From: an uncultured Endozoicomonas sp.
GTDB lineage: Bacteria; Pseudomonadota; Gammaproteobacteria; Pseudomonadales; Endozoicomonadaceae
Assembly (NCBI GenBank): GCA_900299555.1
Contig: OODV01000199.1
Coordinates: 1-53,255, forward strand
Length of the DNA stretch: 53,255 nucleotides
Reading direction: 5' to 3'
This document shows positions 34,661-47,613 of this stretch, in pieces. Under the pieces are notes generated by a model. That model was not told where the DNA came from, did no database searches, and saw only the letters and a list, made by a program, of their open reading frames with translations. The first letter of the stretch is position 1; every line of letters begins with the position of its first letter. The translations under genes were made by a program, and so were the position numbers.

Positions 34661-36841
34661 ATGACTGAACGTATCCAGAAGGGTGGCCTGCAAATAGCAC
34701 CGGTACTCTACGATTTACTGGTAAATGATATTATTCCTGGAACTGGTATTGATGCCGACCAGTTCTGGCATAGCCTGGAAAACCTGGTTAATGAGCTTGC
34801 CCCTGAGAATAAGGCATTACTGGCTCGCCGCGATGAGTTTCAGCATCAAATTGATCAATGGCATCTGCAGAATGCGTTTACACCGGATACTCGTGCGAAC
34901 TATAGGTCCTTCCTTGAGAGTATTGGTTATTTATTGCCAGAAGGTGATGACTTCCCCATTACGACTGATAATGTAGACAGTGAGATTGCCTCTCAGGCAG
35001 GCCCTCAGCTTGTTGTGCCAGTAATGAATGCCCGCTTTGCCTTGAACGCTGCCAATGCCCGCTGGGGAAGCCTTTATGATGCATTGTATGGTACAGACGT
35101 TATTCCCGAAACGGATGGTGCTGAAAAAGGCAAAGGTTACAACCCTGTTCGTGGCAGAAAAGTCATTGAGTTTGGCAGGGAGTTGCTCGACACCGCAGCA
35201 CCTTTAGCCGCAGGTAGCCATAAAGATGCCATTCATTATCAAGTGCTTGAAAGCAATCTCGCCGTTTCTCTGAAAGATGGCTCAATAACTTCACTGAAAG
35301 ATACCGGACAGTTTGCCGGCTTCTCCGGATCAGAAGAAAAGCCGCAATCAGTTTTATTAAAAAACAACGGTTTACACATCGATATTCAGGTTAACCCTGA
35401 TGGTGTTATTGGCAAAGAGGATGCTGCCGGTGTTCAGGATCTGGTTATTGAAGCGGCAATTACCACCATCATGGATTGTGAAGATTCAGTGGCGGCTGTT
35501 GATGCGGACGACAAAGCTCAGGTATATCGCAACTGGCTTGGCTTAATGAAGGGAAATCTTGAAGATACTTTCATGAAGGGTGGCAAGTCCCTGACCCGCA
35601 CACTGAATGCTGACCGCGTTTACACGGCTCCCCACGGTGGTGAACTGGTTTTGCCCGGCCGAAGCCTGATGTTTGTCAGGAATGTGGGCCACCTGATGAC
35701 CAATGACGCCATTCTGGATGCCCAGGGCAATGAGATTCCTGAGGGCATCATGGATGGGATGTTCACTTCTCTGATAGCCATCCATGACCTGAAGAGCAAA
35801 GGTCAGCGACGGAACTCTCGTGAGGGCAGTATTTATATTGTAAAGCCAAAGATGCACGGCCCTGAAGAGGTTGCCTTCACCTGTAAGCTCTTCAGTCGTA
35901 TCGAGCGAGCTCTTGGTCTTGCGGTCAATACTCTGAAAGTTGGCATTATGGATGAGGAGCGTAGAACGTCTATTAACCTGAAGGCGTGTATACGTGCCGC
36001 GAAAGAGCGGATTGTTTTTATCAATACCGGGTTTCTTGATCGAACGGGGGACGAGATTCATACCAGTATGGAAGCAGGCCCAGTGGTTCCTAAAGGGGAG
36101 ATGAAGCAGTCAACCTGGATTCAGGCCTACGAAGACCAGAATGTAGATATTGGTCTGCTTGCAGGTCTTCCTGGTAAAGCCCAGATCGGTAAAGGTATGT
36201 GGGCCATGCCTGATGAAATGGCAAAGATGATGGAACAGAAGGTAGCTCACCCTCAGTCTGGAGCCAACACTGCCTGGGTTCCTTCTCCAAATGGAGCCAC
36301 ACTCCATGCGGTTCATTATCATCGAGTTAATGTTTTGGCCAGGCAGGATGAACTGTCTAAGCGTAAAAAAGCCAGTGTTGATGATATTCTGGAAATTCCG
36401 TTGATGGCAGATCGAGACAATCTTCCTGCTGAAGTGATTCAGAAAGAGTTGGACAATAATGCCCAAGGCATACTGGGCTATGTTGTACGCTGGATTGATC
36501 AAGGTGTCGGTTGCTCCAAAGTACCTGATATCAATGATATTGGTTTGATGGAGGACCGGGCAACATTGCGAATTTCCAGTCAGCACATTGCTAACTGGCT
36601 ACGCCATGGCATTTGCTCAGAAGAGCAGGTGAAAGAGACTCTTAAGCGTATGGCGAGTGTCGTAGATCGGCAGAATGCCAGTGATGACACTTATCAGGCA
36701 ATGGCTCAGGACTTTAGCAGCAACATAGCCTTTATGGCAGCCTGTGATCTTGTATTCAGGGGATGTGAGCAGCCTAATGGCTACACGGAGCCTGTTTTGC
36801 ACAGACGCAGGAAAGAGTTCAAGGCAAAGCAACAGGGATAA
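34661..36841 (+). CDS. glcB: malate synthase G
   Basis: A 726-aa enzyme condensing glyoxylate with acetyl-CoA to malate. Length and order match GlcB (E. coli 723 aa): [31 protein letters not shown] with the catalytic Arg, [20 protein letters not shown], and the C-terminal catalytic Asp region [20 protein letters not shown] lies about 8 nt before the ATG. With aceA it completes the glyoxylate shunt, there being no malate synthase A in the window. An inverted repeat AATCAGA/TCTGATT lies about 45 nt downstream of the stop but has no T-run. Confidence 0.97.
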   Translation: MTERIQKGGLQIAPVLYDLLVNDIIPGTGIDADQFWHSLENLVNELAPENKALLARRDEFQHQIDQWHLQNAFTPDTRANYRSFLESIGYLLPEGDDFPITTDNVDSEIASQAGPQLVVPVMNARFALNAANARWGSLYDALYGTDVIPETDGAEKGKGYNPVRGRKVIEFGRELLDTAAPLAAGSHKDAIHYQVLESNLAVSLKDGSITSLKDTGQFAGFSGSEEKPQSVLLKNNGLHIDIQVNPDGVIGKEDAAGVQDLVIEAAITTIMDCEDSVAAVDADDKAQVYRNWLGLMKGNLEDTFMKGGKSLTRTLNADRVYTAPHGGELVLPGRSLMFVRNVGHLMTNDAILDAQGNEIPEGIMDGMFTSLIAIHDLKSKGQRRNSREGSIYIVKPKMHGPEEVAFTCKLFSRIERALGLAVNTLKVGIMDEERRTSINLKACIRAAKERIVFINTGFLDRTGDEIHTSMEAGPVVPKGEMKQSTWIQAYEDQNVDIGLLAGLPGKAQIGKGMWAMPDEMAKMMEQKVAHPQSGANTAWVPSPNGATLHAVHYHRVNVLARQDELSKRKKASVDDILEIPLMADRDNLPAEVIQKELDNNAQGILGYVVRWIDQGVGCSKVPDINDIGLMEDRATLRISSQHIANWLRHGICSEEQVKETLKRMASVVDRQNASDDTYQAMAQDFSSNIAFMAACDLVFRGCEQPNGYTEPVLHRRRKEFKAKQQG

Positions 36842-37041
36842 ATCTTGTCTGTCATCGAATAATAAACAGCTAAAATGCGTTCTTAATCAGAGGATTACAG
36901 TTCTGATTGAGAGCGCTTTCTAAATTAGACCATCTCCCCTCTCTATACTAACCTTTTTCTGCATCACCACTTCAAATCTCTTTTTTGAAAATTCTTTTTA
37001 GCAAAGAGAGTTCGGTTTTTTCCTTTATTCTGGTTTCGAGA

Positions 37042-38067
37042 ATGGATAATACAGCCCCTCATCCAGTACGACGCTGGTTACTCACAGTTGCTGTTCTACT
37101 GCTTGCATTCATTGCAGGCTATTTCTATTTTGAACACCAGAAGAACTATCCCAGCACGAATGATGCCTATGTCCATGGCAATATTATTTATATAGCCCCC
37201 CAGATAGGGGGACGAATCAGTGTCGTTAATGTCGACAATTATGAGCATGTCCATGCGGGAGAAATGCTACTTCAAATAGACCCTTCTTTCTATGAGGCGC
37301 AACTGAATAAAGCGAAGGCATCCTATCAAGTAGCTACTGAAGAAAATGAAGCGGCCAGCGAAGGAATACTGGCTGCGAGTAGCAATATCTCAACGGCAGC
37401 GGCAAATCTTCGAAAAGTCCAACTCAACTTCAGACGAACCATGACACTGGTTTCAGAAGGTGTTCTTCCACAGCAGGAAGCAGATACCGCCAGGGCAGCA
37501 TTGGCAACAGCACAGGATAGCCTTACCAGTGCAAGAGCCCATATGGCGCAACTGATCGCAGAGCAGGGGGCTGAAGGCGAAGAAGCTCCTGCAGTCCAGG
37601 AAGCTGCAGCTGTTTTGATGCTCGCCACGTTGAATCTCTCTTACACCAATATTGCAGCACCAGCAGACGGTGAGCTGGGGAAAGTTAATGTCCATCCAGG
37701 AAGCGTTGTTTCTGCTGGGCAGGCATTGATGCCATTGGTTGTTACAGAAAGCTTCTGGATTCAGGCGAATTTTAAGGAAGATGATCTTGGCCGGATTCAA
37801 CCCGGCATGTCAGCCAGTGTCCAGTTGGATATGTATCCAGATTCAAGTTTTTCTGGGAAAGTGGAATCAATTTCTCCTGCCAGCGGTTCAGCCTTTTCAC
37901 TGTTGCCCCCGGAAAATGCGACGGGTAACTGGGTGAAGATCACTCAGCGTTTTCCGGTAAGTGTGCGGCTGGCAGATGCCGACAATCAGCGCGGAAAAGA
38001 ACCTTTGAGAGTAGGTGCCAGCGCCACTGTAACAGTAGATACGATAGCTGCTGATCATGAGCAATAA
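37042..38067 (+). CDS. EmrA/HlyD-type membrane fusion protein of an efflux pump
   Basis: A 341-aa periplasmic adaptor. One transmembrane helix (LLTVAVLLLAFIAGYFYF), the TNDAYVHGNIIYIAPQIGGR lipoyl-like half, a coiled-coil hairpin at about residues 85-185, the second lipoyl half (NIAAPADGELGKVNVHPGSV) and a beta barrel are in EmrA order. The frame is open from TTG 36985, but ATG 37042 gives the usual short cytoplasmic start. Its end overlaps the EmrB-like start by 11 nt, so they form a pair. Because the partner carries a nonsense codon, the pump may be inactive. Confidence 0.9.
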   Translation: MDNTAPHPVRRWLLTVAVLLLAFIAGYFYFEHQKNYPSTNDAYVHGNIIYIAPQIGGRISVVNVDNYEHVHAGEMLLQIDPSFYEAQLNKAKASYQVATEENEAASEGILAASSNISTAAANLRKVQLNFRRTMTLVSEGVLPQQEADTARAALATAQDSLTSARAHMAQLIAEQGAEGEEAPAVQEAAAVLMLATLNLSYTNIAAPADGELGKVNVHPGSVVSAGQALMPLVVTESFWIQANFKEDDLGRIQPGMSASVQLDMYPDSSFSGKVESISPASGSAFSLLPPENATGNWVKITQRFPVSVRLADADNQRGKEPLRVGASATVTVDTIAADHEQ

Positions 38068-39553
38068 TATCAGCCGTCAGGCAATTACCATTACCATCAT
38101 TTTATCCTCGTTGATGGTGTTGATTGACATGACGGTAGCAAATGTTGCATTGCCGGACATGATGGGGACCCTGGGAGCCACTTCTGAGCAGATTACCTGG
38201 GTATTGACCAGTTTCAGTATGGCGGAAGCTATTTTTATTCCTTTAGCGGGCTTTCTGACCTTGCGCTTTGGTGAGCGTCAGTTGCTGCTTTATTCCATCG
38301 CTGGGTTTATTTTAATGTCAGCCATGTGTGGTTAGGCTGACTCACTGATGGAAATGATCTTTTTCAGGATATTTCAAGGGATATTTGGTGCAGCGGTTAT
38401 CCCGCTGAGTCAGTCAGTTCTAATGCAGGTCTACCCAAAAGAAGAGCAGGGAAGAGCCATGGCGCTGTTTGCTATTGGTGTTATGGTCGGCCCTGTTCTT
38501 GGACCGGTTATTGGGGGCATTCTCACGGAGCATCTTAATTGGCGTTGGGTGTTCTATATCAATTTGCCAGTAGGTGGTGTGTGCCTGTTACTGATATTCA
38601 GAAATATACAGATCAGTAATCGAGGTAAGTCATCGGTAGACTGGCTTTTGATTATAACAATGGCTCTTGGGATAGGGTTACTGCAAATGGTGCTTTCTCA
38701 AGGTAATGAGAAAAACTGGTTCAGTTCAGACTTTATCCTGCTCTCTACCATCATCAGTGTTTTGCTGATCACCGCTTTTATTATTCGCTCATTCTGGAGC
38801 AAAGGTGAGATCGCACCTGTGTGGCTGCTAAAAGACCGCAATCTTGCAATTTCCTGTCTTATTGTAAGCTGTTTTGCTGTGGGGACCTTTGGTGTCCTTC
38901 AGCTGCAACCCATGCTTCTTCAGGAGTTGCTCAATTATCCCGTTGAGACATCAGGTTTTATAATGGCTCCGAGAGGGATAGCATCGGCGGTTGTGCTGAT
39001 TATGGCAGCACCCTTGATGGATAAGCTGGACAGTCGGATTCTGATTTTTGTCGGCCTTGTACTCAATGCTGTGGGTGTTTGGCAGATGAGTTTGTACTCT
39101 CTGGAAATAGATCCGTTCTGGATTGTTCTTCCATCGATTATTCAAGGTGCAGGGTTGGGTCTTGTATTTGCTCCATTATCGAAAATTGCTTTCTCTACCC
39201 TTGATCCAACGTTCATCACGGGTGGAACCGCTATGTTTAATCTTTGCCGGACTATTGGGTCATCGATTGGAATTGCGGTTATTAACACCTATTTCAGTTA
39301 TGTGAAACAACTGGAGTGGCATAGTCTTGGGGGTAGTTTATCGCCAGATAACAGGCTCTTACAGAATTATGCTGAAGTTGCAGGACAGGGTATGACAAAT
39401 ACCGTTTTTCTAGAACAGATTGCTGCTTTACTCAAGCAGCAATCGTCCATGCTGGCATTTGTTTATTGTTTTACCCTGATGGTTTTTATCTATCTGTTTC
39501 TTATCCTATTGCTACCCATTTTCAGAAAAAAAGCCCCAGCCAGTTCGTCTTAG
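38057..39553 (+). pseudogene. EmrB-type MFS drug transporter (DHA2, 14 TM) with in-frame TAG
   Basis: The frame from ATG 38057 encodes a DHA2-family transporter of about 498 codons, with LMVLIDMTVANVALPDMMG and TWVLTSFSMAEA in the first helices and motif C-like VGPVLGPVIGG later. It is interrupted by TAG at 38333-38335 after residues ...LMSAMCG. The same frame continues at once as ADSLMEMIFFRIFQGIFGA, which is normal EmrB sequence, so a single substitution (for example TTG to TAG) explains it. Expression of the downstream part from ATG 38348 would lack the first three helices. Pseudogene, readthrough or sequence error are possible. It abuts convergent purB with 1 nt between. Confidence 0.88.
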
Positions 39554-39554
39554 C

Positions 39555-40928
<1,374 letters not shown>

Positions 40929-41066
40929 TTATGCCTTAAGCTCAGGGGGAAAAGGGCGCATCATAACTGATACCTATGACAGTTTCTAATCATTGCCGGA
41001 TACCATGCATCTGATGCTTTTTCAAAATGTATATGAATAGGTACCGGGAAGTACCCATGTAAACGT

Positions 41067-41678
41067 TTAGAGGCTATTCAGGCCATCCTGTAGCTTTTTA
41101 CGGCTGATGAACAAATGCCAGCGACTGCCACCACACTGGCGCCAGAGGGTAGCAGAGCGAATACCGGCTAAAAGGATCGCGCGGATCCGGTTGGCATTGA
41201 CCGGATTCTGCAAATAACGCATATCACCGGCAACCTGAACTCGTGTTCTGAAGGTGCTGATAGTATCGAGGTAGATACTGGCAAGACTGGACATCACATT
41301 TTCGTGAAGCATGCCAAAATGTTCCACCTGCTCTTTGGTTCTACTCAGCCGTTGGCCAATGGTATGGAGCATTTTCGGGTTTCTGCTGAGCTTCTTCTCA
41401 ATATGGATCAGAGCCAGAGCATAACGTATAACGTCTCCCTGAATCGCAGAGCTGTCTCTGCTCAGAACGGAGTCCAGCGTTTTACGACCCATCATCAATT
41501 TGTCGAAGCCGCCGTACACCTCTGACACATCACCGGGTGAAGTGACAAAAATGCTATGGATAGAAGGGGTCAGAGCCTCTTCATTTAATTGCCCGGTTCT
41601 GGCCAATTTGTCTACCAGCTCTGCGGCCTGGAATACACCAGATAATGCAGCCGCCTGATCCTTTGTAGAATATCGCAC
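41067..41678 (-). CDS. hflD: HflD family lysogenisation regulator homologue
   Basis: A 203-aa helical protein of the HflD (YcfC) family, recognised from QAAALSGVFQAAELVDKLAR at the N-terminus and its place between mnmA and purB. E. coli HflD binds phage lambda CII at the membrane; its general bacterial role is unclear. GTG 41678 is chosen, with AGAGAAGA upstream; a TTG directly before it (41681) is the alternative. The C-terminus (RSATLWRQCGGSRWHLFISR) agrees with the family. Confidence 0.9.
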   Translation of the reverse strand: MRYSTKDQAAALSGVFQAAELVDKLARTGQLNEEALTPSIHSIFVTSPGDVSEVYGGFDKLMMGRKTLDSVLSRDSSAIQGDVIRYALALIHIEKKLSRNPKMLHTIGQRLSRTKEQVEHFGMLHENVMSSLASIYLDTISTFRTRVQVAGDMRYLQNPVNANRIRAILLAGIRSATLWRQCGGSRWHLFISRKKLQDGLNSL

Positions 41679-41786
41679 CAATCTTCTTCTCTGGGAGTTT
41701 TCGTTGTGGTTGAGAACGCTTTCTATGTGCCCTGAGGGTCAAATAGATGCCGGAAGCGTATCGCGGGTCAGCGCGACACACCCCTT

Positions 41787-42956
41787 TTAAGTCCGTGTTT
41801 CAATAACACCACCGCCAAGACAGACCTGGTCGTCATAGAAAACCACTGACTGGCCTGGAGTTACTGCTCTTTGCGGATGTTCAAATGTAACCTGATAATC
41901 GCCATCAGCTTTTCTGGTCAGGACACAGCTCTGATCCTGCTGGCGATAACGTACTTTTGCCTTGAGCTTACAGGGCATTACCGGTGCTTCGCCTGAGACC
42001 CAGTCAATATGTGAACATGTCAGGCTCTGGGAGAATAGCAGGGGGTGATCTTTGCCCTGGCCGACGATCAGGGCATTTCTTTCGAGGTCTTTATCCAGAA
42101 CATACCAGGGTTCTTCATTTGCATTTTTCAACCCGCCGATGCCGAGTCCCTGTCGTTGGCCAATGGTATGATACATCAGCCCGGAATGTTCACCGATTAC
42201 TGTACCTTCAACGGTTTCAATATTGCCCGGTTGGGCAGGCAGGTACTGCTGAAGAAAATCCTTAAACCGGCGTTCACCAATAAAGCAAATACCCGTACTG
42301 TCTTTTTTATTATGCGTAATCAACCCGTGCTCTTCTGCTATACGCCGTACTTCCGGCTTTTCAAGCTTTCCTACGGGAAACAGAGTTCTGGCAATTTGTG
42401 CCTCATTGACGGCATGCAAGAAGTAGGTTTGATCCTTGTTATTATCAACCCCTTTGACCAGATAGCTGTGACCATTCCGGTCAATCCTGCGACAATAATG
42501 CCCCATGGCAATTAAATCACTGCCCAGCGTCAGCGCGTAATCCAGGAATGCCTTGAATTTGATTTCCTTGTTACAGAGGATGTCAGGGTTAGGCGTTCTG
42601 CCATTGCGATACTCATGAAGGAAATGCTCAAAAACGTTATCCCAGTATTCTGCGGCAAAATTAGCTTTATGCAATTTAATGCCCAGTTTATCACATACCG
42701 CCTGGGCATCAGCCAGATCAGTCATGGCGGTACAATATTCAGAGCCGTCATCCTCTTCCCAGTTCTTCATGAAGAGACCTTCCACCTGGTAGCCCTGCTG
42801 CTGCAGAAGCAAAGCGGATACGGATGAATCAACACCGCCGGACATGCCAACAATGACCCGGGGGTTCTTTGCAGCGTGTTGCGAAGAGGTCTGTGGGGGA
42901 AGGGAAGGTTGTTTTATCACTGGGGAATACTGCCACCTGTCAAAAAATAGCTGCAT
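41787..42956 (-). CDS. mnmA: tRNA-specific 2-thiouridylase MnmA
   Basis: A 389-aa enzyme inserting sulfur at U34 of tRNA Lys, Glu and Gln. The PP-loop GMSGGVDSS (37-45), the first catalytic Cys C128 ([11 protein letters not shown]) and the second C224 ([12 protein letters not shown]) are all present. It is about 21 aa longer than E. coli MnmA, with a non-conserved N-terminal extension of roughly 26 residues; GTG 42920 within it is a possible alternative start. Divergent from icd, as in many gammaproteobacteria. Confidence 0.96.
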   Translation of the reverse strand: MQLFFDRWQYSPVIKQPSLPPQTSSQHAAKNPRVIVGMSGGVDSSVSALLLQQQGYQVEGLFMKNWEEDDGSEYCTAMTDLADAQAVCDKLGIKLHKANFAAEYWDNVFEHFLHEYRNGRTPNPDILCNKEIKFKAFLDYALTLGSDLIAMGHYCRRIDRNGHSYLVKGVDNNKDQTYFLHAVNEAQIARTLFPVGKLEKPEVRRIAEEHGLITHNKKDSTGICFIGERRFKDFLQQYLPAQPGNIETVEGTVIGEHSGLMYHTIGQRQGLGIGGLKNANEEPWYVLDKDLERNALIVGQGKDHPLLFSQSLTCSHIDWVSGEAPVMPCKLKAKVRYRQQDQSCVLTRKADGDYQVTFEHPQRAVTPGQSVVFYDDQVCLGGGVIETRT

Positions 42957-43260
42957 ATTTTACCTTTACCAGCAAATAAGCGCCAGAATGCTTGAAATTT
43001 ATAGTGGTAAATCCAGATGACTGTTTCGCTTTTGTAACAAATCTTCATTTATTCCTGATTAAGGATGGTATATGGTATACGCGCTATTTCATGAGCCATG
43101 GCGTTGTCCAGACAGAGTTTTTGTTGTCGGTTATACGTTTTTCTAACATGACTGTCGGATTCAACTGCCTGTTTATATAACGGCTTTGATATTAAGAAAA
43201 AAGTAGCGTCGAACCAGGCTTTCATCTGGCCAAACCGATGATTAGAGAACGGAGTTGATA

Positions 43261-44517
43261 ATGGGATACCAAAAGATCAAGGTGCCTGCCAGCGGTGACA
43301 AAATCACTGTCAACGAGGACCTCTCCCTGAATGTTCCAGACACCCCTGTTATCCCTTACATTGAAGGCGATGGCATTGGTGTTGATGTATCACCAGCCAT
43401 GCTTAAAGTAGTTGATGCAGCGGTTGAAAAAGCTTACGAAGGTAAGCGCAAAGTTGAGTGGATGGAAGTCTTCTGTGGTGAAAAAGCGACTCAGGTGTAC
43501 GATGAAAACACTTGGATGCCGGAAGAAACACTGGAAGCTCTTAAAGAATATGTTGTCAGTATTAAGGGCCCTCTGACTACCCCTGTGGGTGGAGGCATTC
43601 GCTCGCTGAATGTAGCGCTTCGTCAGGAACTGGACCTGTTTGCCTGTATCCGTCCGGTTCGTTGGTTCCAGGGCGTACCAAGTCCTGTTAAAGAGCCAGG
43701 AAAGACAGACATGGTCATCTTCCGTGAAAACTCGGAAGACATCTATGCCGGTATTGAGTGGAAAGCTGGTAGTGCAGAAGCTGATAAACTCATTAATTTC
43801 CTCCGTGATGAAATGGGTGTTACCAAAATCCGCTTTGAAAAAGATTGCGGTATTGGTGTTAAGCCTGTTTCCAGAGAAGGTACTGAGCGACTGGTAAAAA
43901 AAGCCATTCAGTTTGCCATCGATAATAATCGTAAGTCTGTTACCCTGGTTCACAAGGGTAACATCATGAAATTTACTGAAGGCTCTTTCAAAGACTGGGG
44001 CTATGAGACTGCCGTAGAATATTTTGGTGGCCAGCCTTTGGATGGTGGTCCATGGCACACAGTCAAAAACCCGAACACCGGTGAAGACATTGTCATTAAG
44101 GATGTCATTGCCGACGCTTTCCTGCAGCAGATTCTGCTTCGCCCTGAAGAGTATGATGTTATTGCTACGTTGAACCTCAATGGTGACTACATCTCCGATG
44201 CACTGGCAGCCCAGGTAGGTGGTATCGGTATCGCACCTGGTGCAAATATTGGTGCGCCAACTGCAGTGTTTGAGGCCACTCACGGTACAGCACCAAAGTA
44301 CGCAGGTCAGGACAAGGTTAACCCTGGATCTGTTATCCTTTCAGCTGAAATGATGCTTCGCCACATGGGGTGGAATGAAGCTGCTGATCTCATTATAAAG
44401 GGTATGGATGGAGCTATTGCAGCCAAGACCGTTACTTACGATTTTGAGCGACTGATGGACGGTGCAAAACTGGTCAAGTGCTCTGAATTTGCTGATGAAA
44501 TTATTAATCACATGTGA
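43261..44517 (+). CDS. icd: NADP-dependent isocitrate dehydrogenase
   Basis: A 418-aa TCA-cycle enzyme (isocitrate to 2-oxoglutarate). The substrate loop [13 protein letters not shown] has S115, equivalent to E. coli S113, the site switched off by AceK phosphorylation; PFRENSED-type sequence ([16 protein letters not shown]) and the NADP site [17 protein letters not shown] are present. GGAG at 43251-43254 supports ATG 43261 rather than the TTG six bases upstream. It competes with AceA for isocitrate. aceK itself is not in the window. Confidence 0.97.
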   Translation: MGYQKIKVPASGDKITVNEDLSLNVPDTPVIPYIEGDGIGVDVSPAMLKVVDAAVEKAYEGKRKVEWMEVFCGEKATQVYDENTWMPEETLEALKEYVVSIKGPLTTPVGGGIRSLNVALRQELDLFACIRPVRWFQGVPSPVKEPGKTDMVIFRENSEDIYAGIEWKAGSAEADKLINFLRDEMGVTKIRFEKDCGIGVKPVSREGTERLVKKAIQFAIDNNRKSVTLVHKGNIMKFTEGSFKDWGYETAVEYFGGQPLDGGPWHTVKNPNTGEDIVIKDVIADAFLQQILLRPEEYDVIATLNLNGDYISDALAAQVGGIGIAPGANIGAPTAVFEATHGTAPKYAGQDKVNPGSVILSAEMMLRHMGWNEAADLIIKGMDGAIAAKTVTYDFERLMDGAKLVKCSEFADEIINHM

Positions 44518-44543
44518 TTTTTTCAGTAAATTTTTAACAAGTT

Positions 44544-44573
44544 AAAGCCGGAAATCCATTTTCCGGCTTTTTT
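44544..44573 (+). terminator. Rho-independent terminator of icd
   Basis: AAAGCCGGAAA (44544-44554) pairs over 11 bp with TTTCCGGCTTT (44560-44570) around TCCAT and is followed by further T. It begins 27 nt after the icd stop. Confidence 0.92.
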
Positions 44574-44699
44574 GTATTAAATCTGTTCACTATAAGTTTT
44601 TCTCATTTTTCTCACTTCTGACAAATAAGTTATCTGATCAATTTCTGGTAGCTCATCATTGTGATTTGCTCAAGTATCTTTAGAATGAGAAAGGAAGTC

Positions 44700-44715
44700 T
44701 TGGCAATATTGCCAA
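44700..44715. promoter_or_regulatory. perfect 16-bp palindrome upstream of clpS
   Basis: TTGGCAATATTGCCAA is fully self-complementary and is flanked by GAAG and CTTC on the two sides. It lies in the 378-nt gap between icd and clpS, 181 nt before the clpS start. It looks like a repressor operator; I cannot name the regulator. Nothing else was recognised in this gap apart from the icd terminator. Confidence 0.45.
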
Positions 44716-44895
44716 CTTCTTAACATACGTACACTAGATTTATCTTCTGTTATCAAATGTCTGTAAACAGTGCCGATCAGTTATTTGTACTCGTTGTTTT
44801 TATTATGATTGGCAGTAGTAGCTTTAGGCATCATTATTATGGTGCGAGTTACCGGACAGTAAAGTTGGATATTGAAGGTTGGCAGTCATAAAACC

Positions 44896-45252
44896 ATGAG
44901 TAATCTCGAACTGTTTCGTCTAAGCTTGGAAAAAGAGGGAGAGGAACAGGAAGGTGATCTGGACGTTGCAGTCGTTCCGGAAAAAACTAGACTGGCTCCC
45001 CCTCCCATGTATCAGGTCTTGCTCCTGAATGATGATTTTACACCAATGGATTTTGTTGTTGAGGTACTGGGGAAGTTTTTCAGTATGCCGGAGGATAAGG
45101 CGACTCAAATTATGCTGATGGTACACACTCAGGGAAAAGCAGTTTGTGGTGTATACAGCAAGGATGTCGCGGAAACCAAGGCTCAGCAGGTTAATGAATA
45201 TTCCAGAGAAAACGACCATCCCCTGCTGTGCAAGACAGAAAAGGCCAATTAG
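44896..45252 (+). CDS. clpS: ATP-dependent Clp protease adaptor ClpS
   Basis: A 118-aa adaptor that binds N-terminal Leu, Phe, Trp or Tyr of N-degron substrates and hands them to ClpA. The core [20 protein letters not shown] carries the Asn-Asp-Asp substrate-binding motif, and [20 protein letters not shown] is the conserved ClpA-contact side. The frame is open from TTG 44872; ATG 44896 gives the usual start and length (E. coli 106 aa), although its ribosome site is weak. clpA starts 20 nt downstream. Confidence 0.95.
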   Translation: MSNLELFRLSLEKEGEEQEGDLDVAVVPEKTRLAPPPMYQVLLLNDDFTPMDFVVEVLGKFFSMPEDKATQIMLMVHTQGKAVCGVYSKDVAETKAQQVNEYSRENDHPLLCKTEKAN

Positions 45253-45272
45253 CGTTTTCAAGGTTACACCAT

Positions 45273-47579
45273 ATGCTCAACAAAGACCTCGAAGCAACAC
45301 TGAATAATGCATTTAAAGATGCCCGTGATAACCGTCATGAATTTATGACTGTGGAGCACCTTTTACTTGCCTTGCTTGATAATGAGTCCGCAGCAAGAGT
45401 CCTGGTTTCTTGTGGCATTGATCTCAATAAACTTCGCCAGGATCTCACAGAGTTTGTCAGCTCAACAACACCACTAATCTCTGATGATGACAATGAACGA
45501 GAAACTCAGCCAACACTTGGTTTTCAAAGAGTACTCCAGCGGGCTGTTTTTCATGTTCAAAGTTCAGGTAAGAAAGAGGTTACCGGAGCTAATGTACTTG
45601 TCGCGATATTCAGTGAGCAGGAGAGTCAGGCTGTTTACTTTCTGAAACAGCAGGATGTAGCTCGAATAGATGTTGTTAATTTTATCGCTCATGGCATTTC
45701 CAAAACCCCGGGTCAGGAGCTTGAAGAGCTTGGTCATGATCTGACTGATGATATGGAGCCAGAATCACCAAGCGGCAGCAGCAAGAATCCTCTTAAGCTA
45801 TACGCTACGGATCTGAACGATCAAGCTCGCCTTGGTAGAATTGATCCACTGGTTGGCCGGACCGAAGAAGTTGAGCGTGTTTGCCAGATTCTAACTCGTC
45901 GCCGTAAGAACAACCCATTACTGGTTGGTGAGGCAGGCGTGGGAAAGACAGCCATTGCTGAAGGTCTTGCCCGACGCATTGTTGATGGTGATGTGCCAGA
46001 AGTTCTGTCCAAGGCTATTGTGTATTCTCTGGACTTGGGCTCGCTTTTGGCTGGCACCAAGTATCGCGGCGATTTCGAAAAGAGATTCAAACAGTTATTG
46101 AGTGAACTTAAGAAGCATGATCATGCTATTTTGTTCATTGATGAGATTCATACTATCATAGGTGCGGGTGCGGCATCGGGTGGTGTGATGGATGCATCAA
46201 ACCTTCTTAAGCCAATGCTCACCTCTGGAGAGTTACGTTGCATCGGCTCGACAACGTTTCAGGAATTTCGTGGCATTTTTGAAAAAGACCGAGCTCTTGC
46301 CCGAAGGTTCCAGAAAGTCGATATTACTGAGCCCAGTGTTGAAGATACTATCCAAATCCTCCTTGGGCTTAAGAAAAAATTCGAAGAACATCATGAAATC
46401 CAATACCTTGATGAAGCATTAAAAGCAGCTGCCGAATTAGCTGGTCGTTATATTAATGACCGTCATATGCCGGATAAGGCTATTGATGTTATTGATGAAG
46501 CAGGGGCCTATCAGCGTCTCCAGCCCGAAGAAAGCAGAAAGAAAGTCATTGATGTTGATGATGTAGAAAGCATCGTAGCAAAGATGGCAAGAATTCCGCC
46601 TAAGTCAGTTTCTTCTTCTGATAAGGAGTTGCTTGGTAAGCTTGAACGCAACCTGAAAATGGTAGTTTTTGGTCAGGATGACGCGATTGCATCTTTAGCT
46701 ACTGCTATTAAATTATCCAGGGCAGGGCTCAAGGCACCTGAAAAGCCCGTTGGTTCTTTTTTGTTCTCAGGCCCTACCGGGGTTGGTAAAACAGAGGTTT
46801 GTCGTCAATTGGCTAAAGCTCTTGGTATTGAGCTGGTGCGCTTTGATATGTCTGAGTATATGGAGGCACACACCGTATCGAGGTTAATTGGCGCGCCTCC
46901 AGGTTACGTTGGTTTTGATCAGGGTGGCCTGCTAACTGAAGCTATTAATAAAACACCTCACTGTGTTTTATTACTGGATGAGATTGAAAAGGGTCACTCT
47001 GATGTCTTTAACCTGCTATTACAGGTTATGGATCACGGCACTCTGACGGATAACAATGGTCGTAAAGCAGACTTCCGGAACGTCATACTTATCATGACCA
47101 CTAACGCTGGCGCTGCGAATATGACCCGAAGCTCAATTGGCTTCCTGGAGCAGGATCATACGACTGATGGCAATGAAGCTATCAAGAAGACGTTTACACC
47201 TGAGTTCAGGAACCGCCTGGATGCGATTATTCCTTTTGCCTCACTGAATGACGATATCATTAAACATGTTGTCGATAAGTTCTTGACTGAGCTGCAGGCC
47301 CAATTGGATGAAAAACGGGTTCAGTTAGATGTTGATGATAAGGCCAGAGGCTGGTTAGCCGAGAAGGGATTTGATCGTCTAATGGGTGCAAGACCCATGG
47401 GACGAATCATTCAGGAGCATTTGAAGAAGCCAATGGCTGAGCAGATTCTCTTCGGTAAGCTTGCGGAGAATGGTGGCAACGTTAAAGTTACGGTTCGAAA
47501 AGAGGAGCTTTACCTTAAATTTGAAGCAGCTAAAAGCAAAGCTTCAGATCTTGAGGCTATCGATGGTGGGGCTGGATAG
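45273..47579 (+). CDS. clpA: ATP-dependent Clp protease ATP-binding subunit ClpA
   Basis: A 768-aa AAA+ unfoldase partner of ClpP. It has the N-terminal Clp repeat domain starting [18 protein letters not shown], Walker A1 GEAGVGKT (219-226), Walker A2 GPTGVGKT (500-507) and the [14 protein letters not shown] sensor/pore region. The frame is open upstream into clpS, but ATG 45273 with AAGG upstream fits the family N-terminus. Convergent with infA across a shared terminator. Works with ClpS and, indirectly, with Bpt and Aat encoded just downstream. Confidence 0.97.
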   Translation: MLNKDLEATLNNAFKDARDNRHEFMTVEHLLLALLDNESAARVLVSCGIDLNKLRQDLTEFVSSTTPLISDDDNERETQPTLGFQRVLQRAVFHVQSSGKKEVTGANVLVAIFSEQESQAVYFLKQQDVARIDVVNFIAHGISKTPGQELEELGHDLTDDMEPESPSGSSKNPLKLYATDLNDQARLGRIDPLVGRTEEVERVCQILTRRRKNNPLLVGEAGVGKTAIAEGLARRIVDGDVPEVLSKAIVYSLDLGSLLAGTKYRGDFEKRFKQLLSELKKHDHAILFIDEIHTIIGAGAASGGVMDASNLLKPMLTSGELRCIGSTTFQEFRGIFEKDRALARRFQKVDITEPSVEDTIQILLGLKKKFEEHHEIQYLDEALKAAAELAGRYINDRHMPDKAIDVIDEAGAYQRLQPEESRKKVIDVDDVESIVAKMARIPPKSVSSSDKELLGKLERNLKMVVFGQDDAIASLATAIKLSRAGLKAPEKPVGSFLFSGPTGVGKTEVCRQLAKALGIELVRFDMSEYMEAHTVSRLIGAPPGYVGFDQGGLLTEAINKTPHCVLLLDEIEKGHSDVFNLLLQVMDHGTLTDNNGRKADFRNVILIMTTNAGAANMTRSSIGFLEQDHTTDGNEAIKKTFTPEFRNRLDAIIPFASLNDDIIKHVVDKFLTELQAQLDEKRVQLDVDDKARGWLAEKGFDRLMGARPMGRIIQEHLKKPMAEQILFGKLAENGGNVKVTVRKEELYLKFEAAKSKASDLEAIDGGAG

Positions 47580-47582
47580 AGG

Positions 47583-47613
47583 TAAAAAACTCAGGGGCTG
47601 AGGCCCCTGTTTT
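47583..47613. terminator. bidirectional terminator between clpA and infA
   Basis: CAGGGGC (47592-47598) and GCCCCTG (47603-47609) form a 7-bp stem over TGAG. On the plus strand TTTT follows; on the minus strand six T follow after AG. It therefore can end both convergent genes. Confidence 0.8.

Noticed and set aside
38333-38335. TAG reassigned to an amino acid
   Set aside because: Intact genes in the same window, such as clpS, clpA and the tetR-type gene, end with TAG.
43390-44283. 297-codon ORF antisense to icd
   Set aside because: Shadow of a highly expressed conserved gene; composition is atypical for protein.
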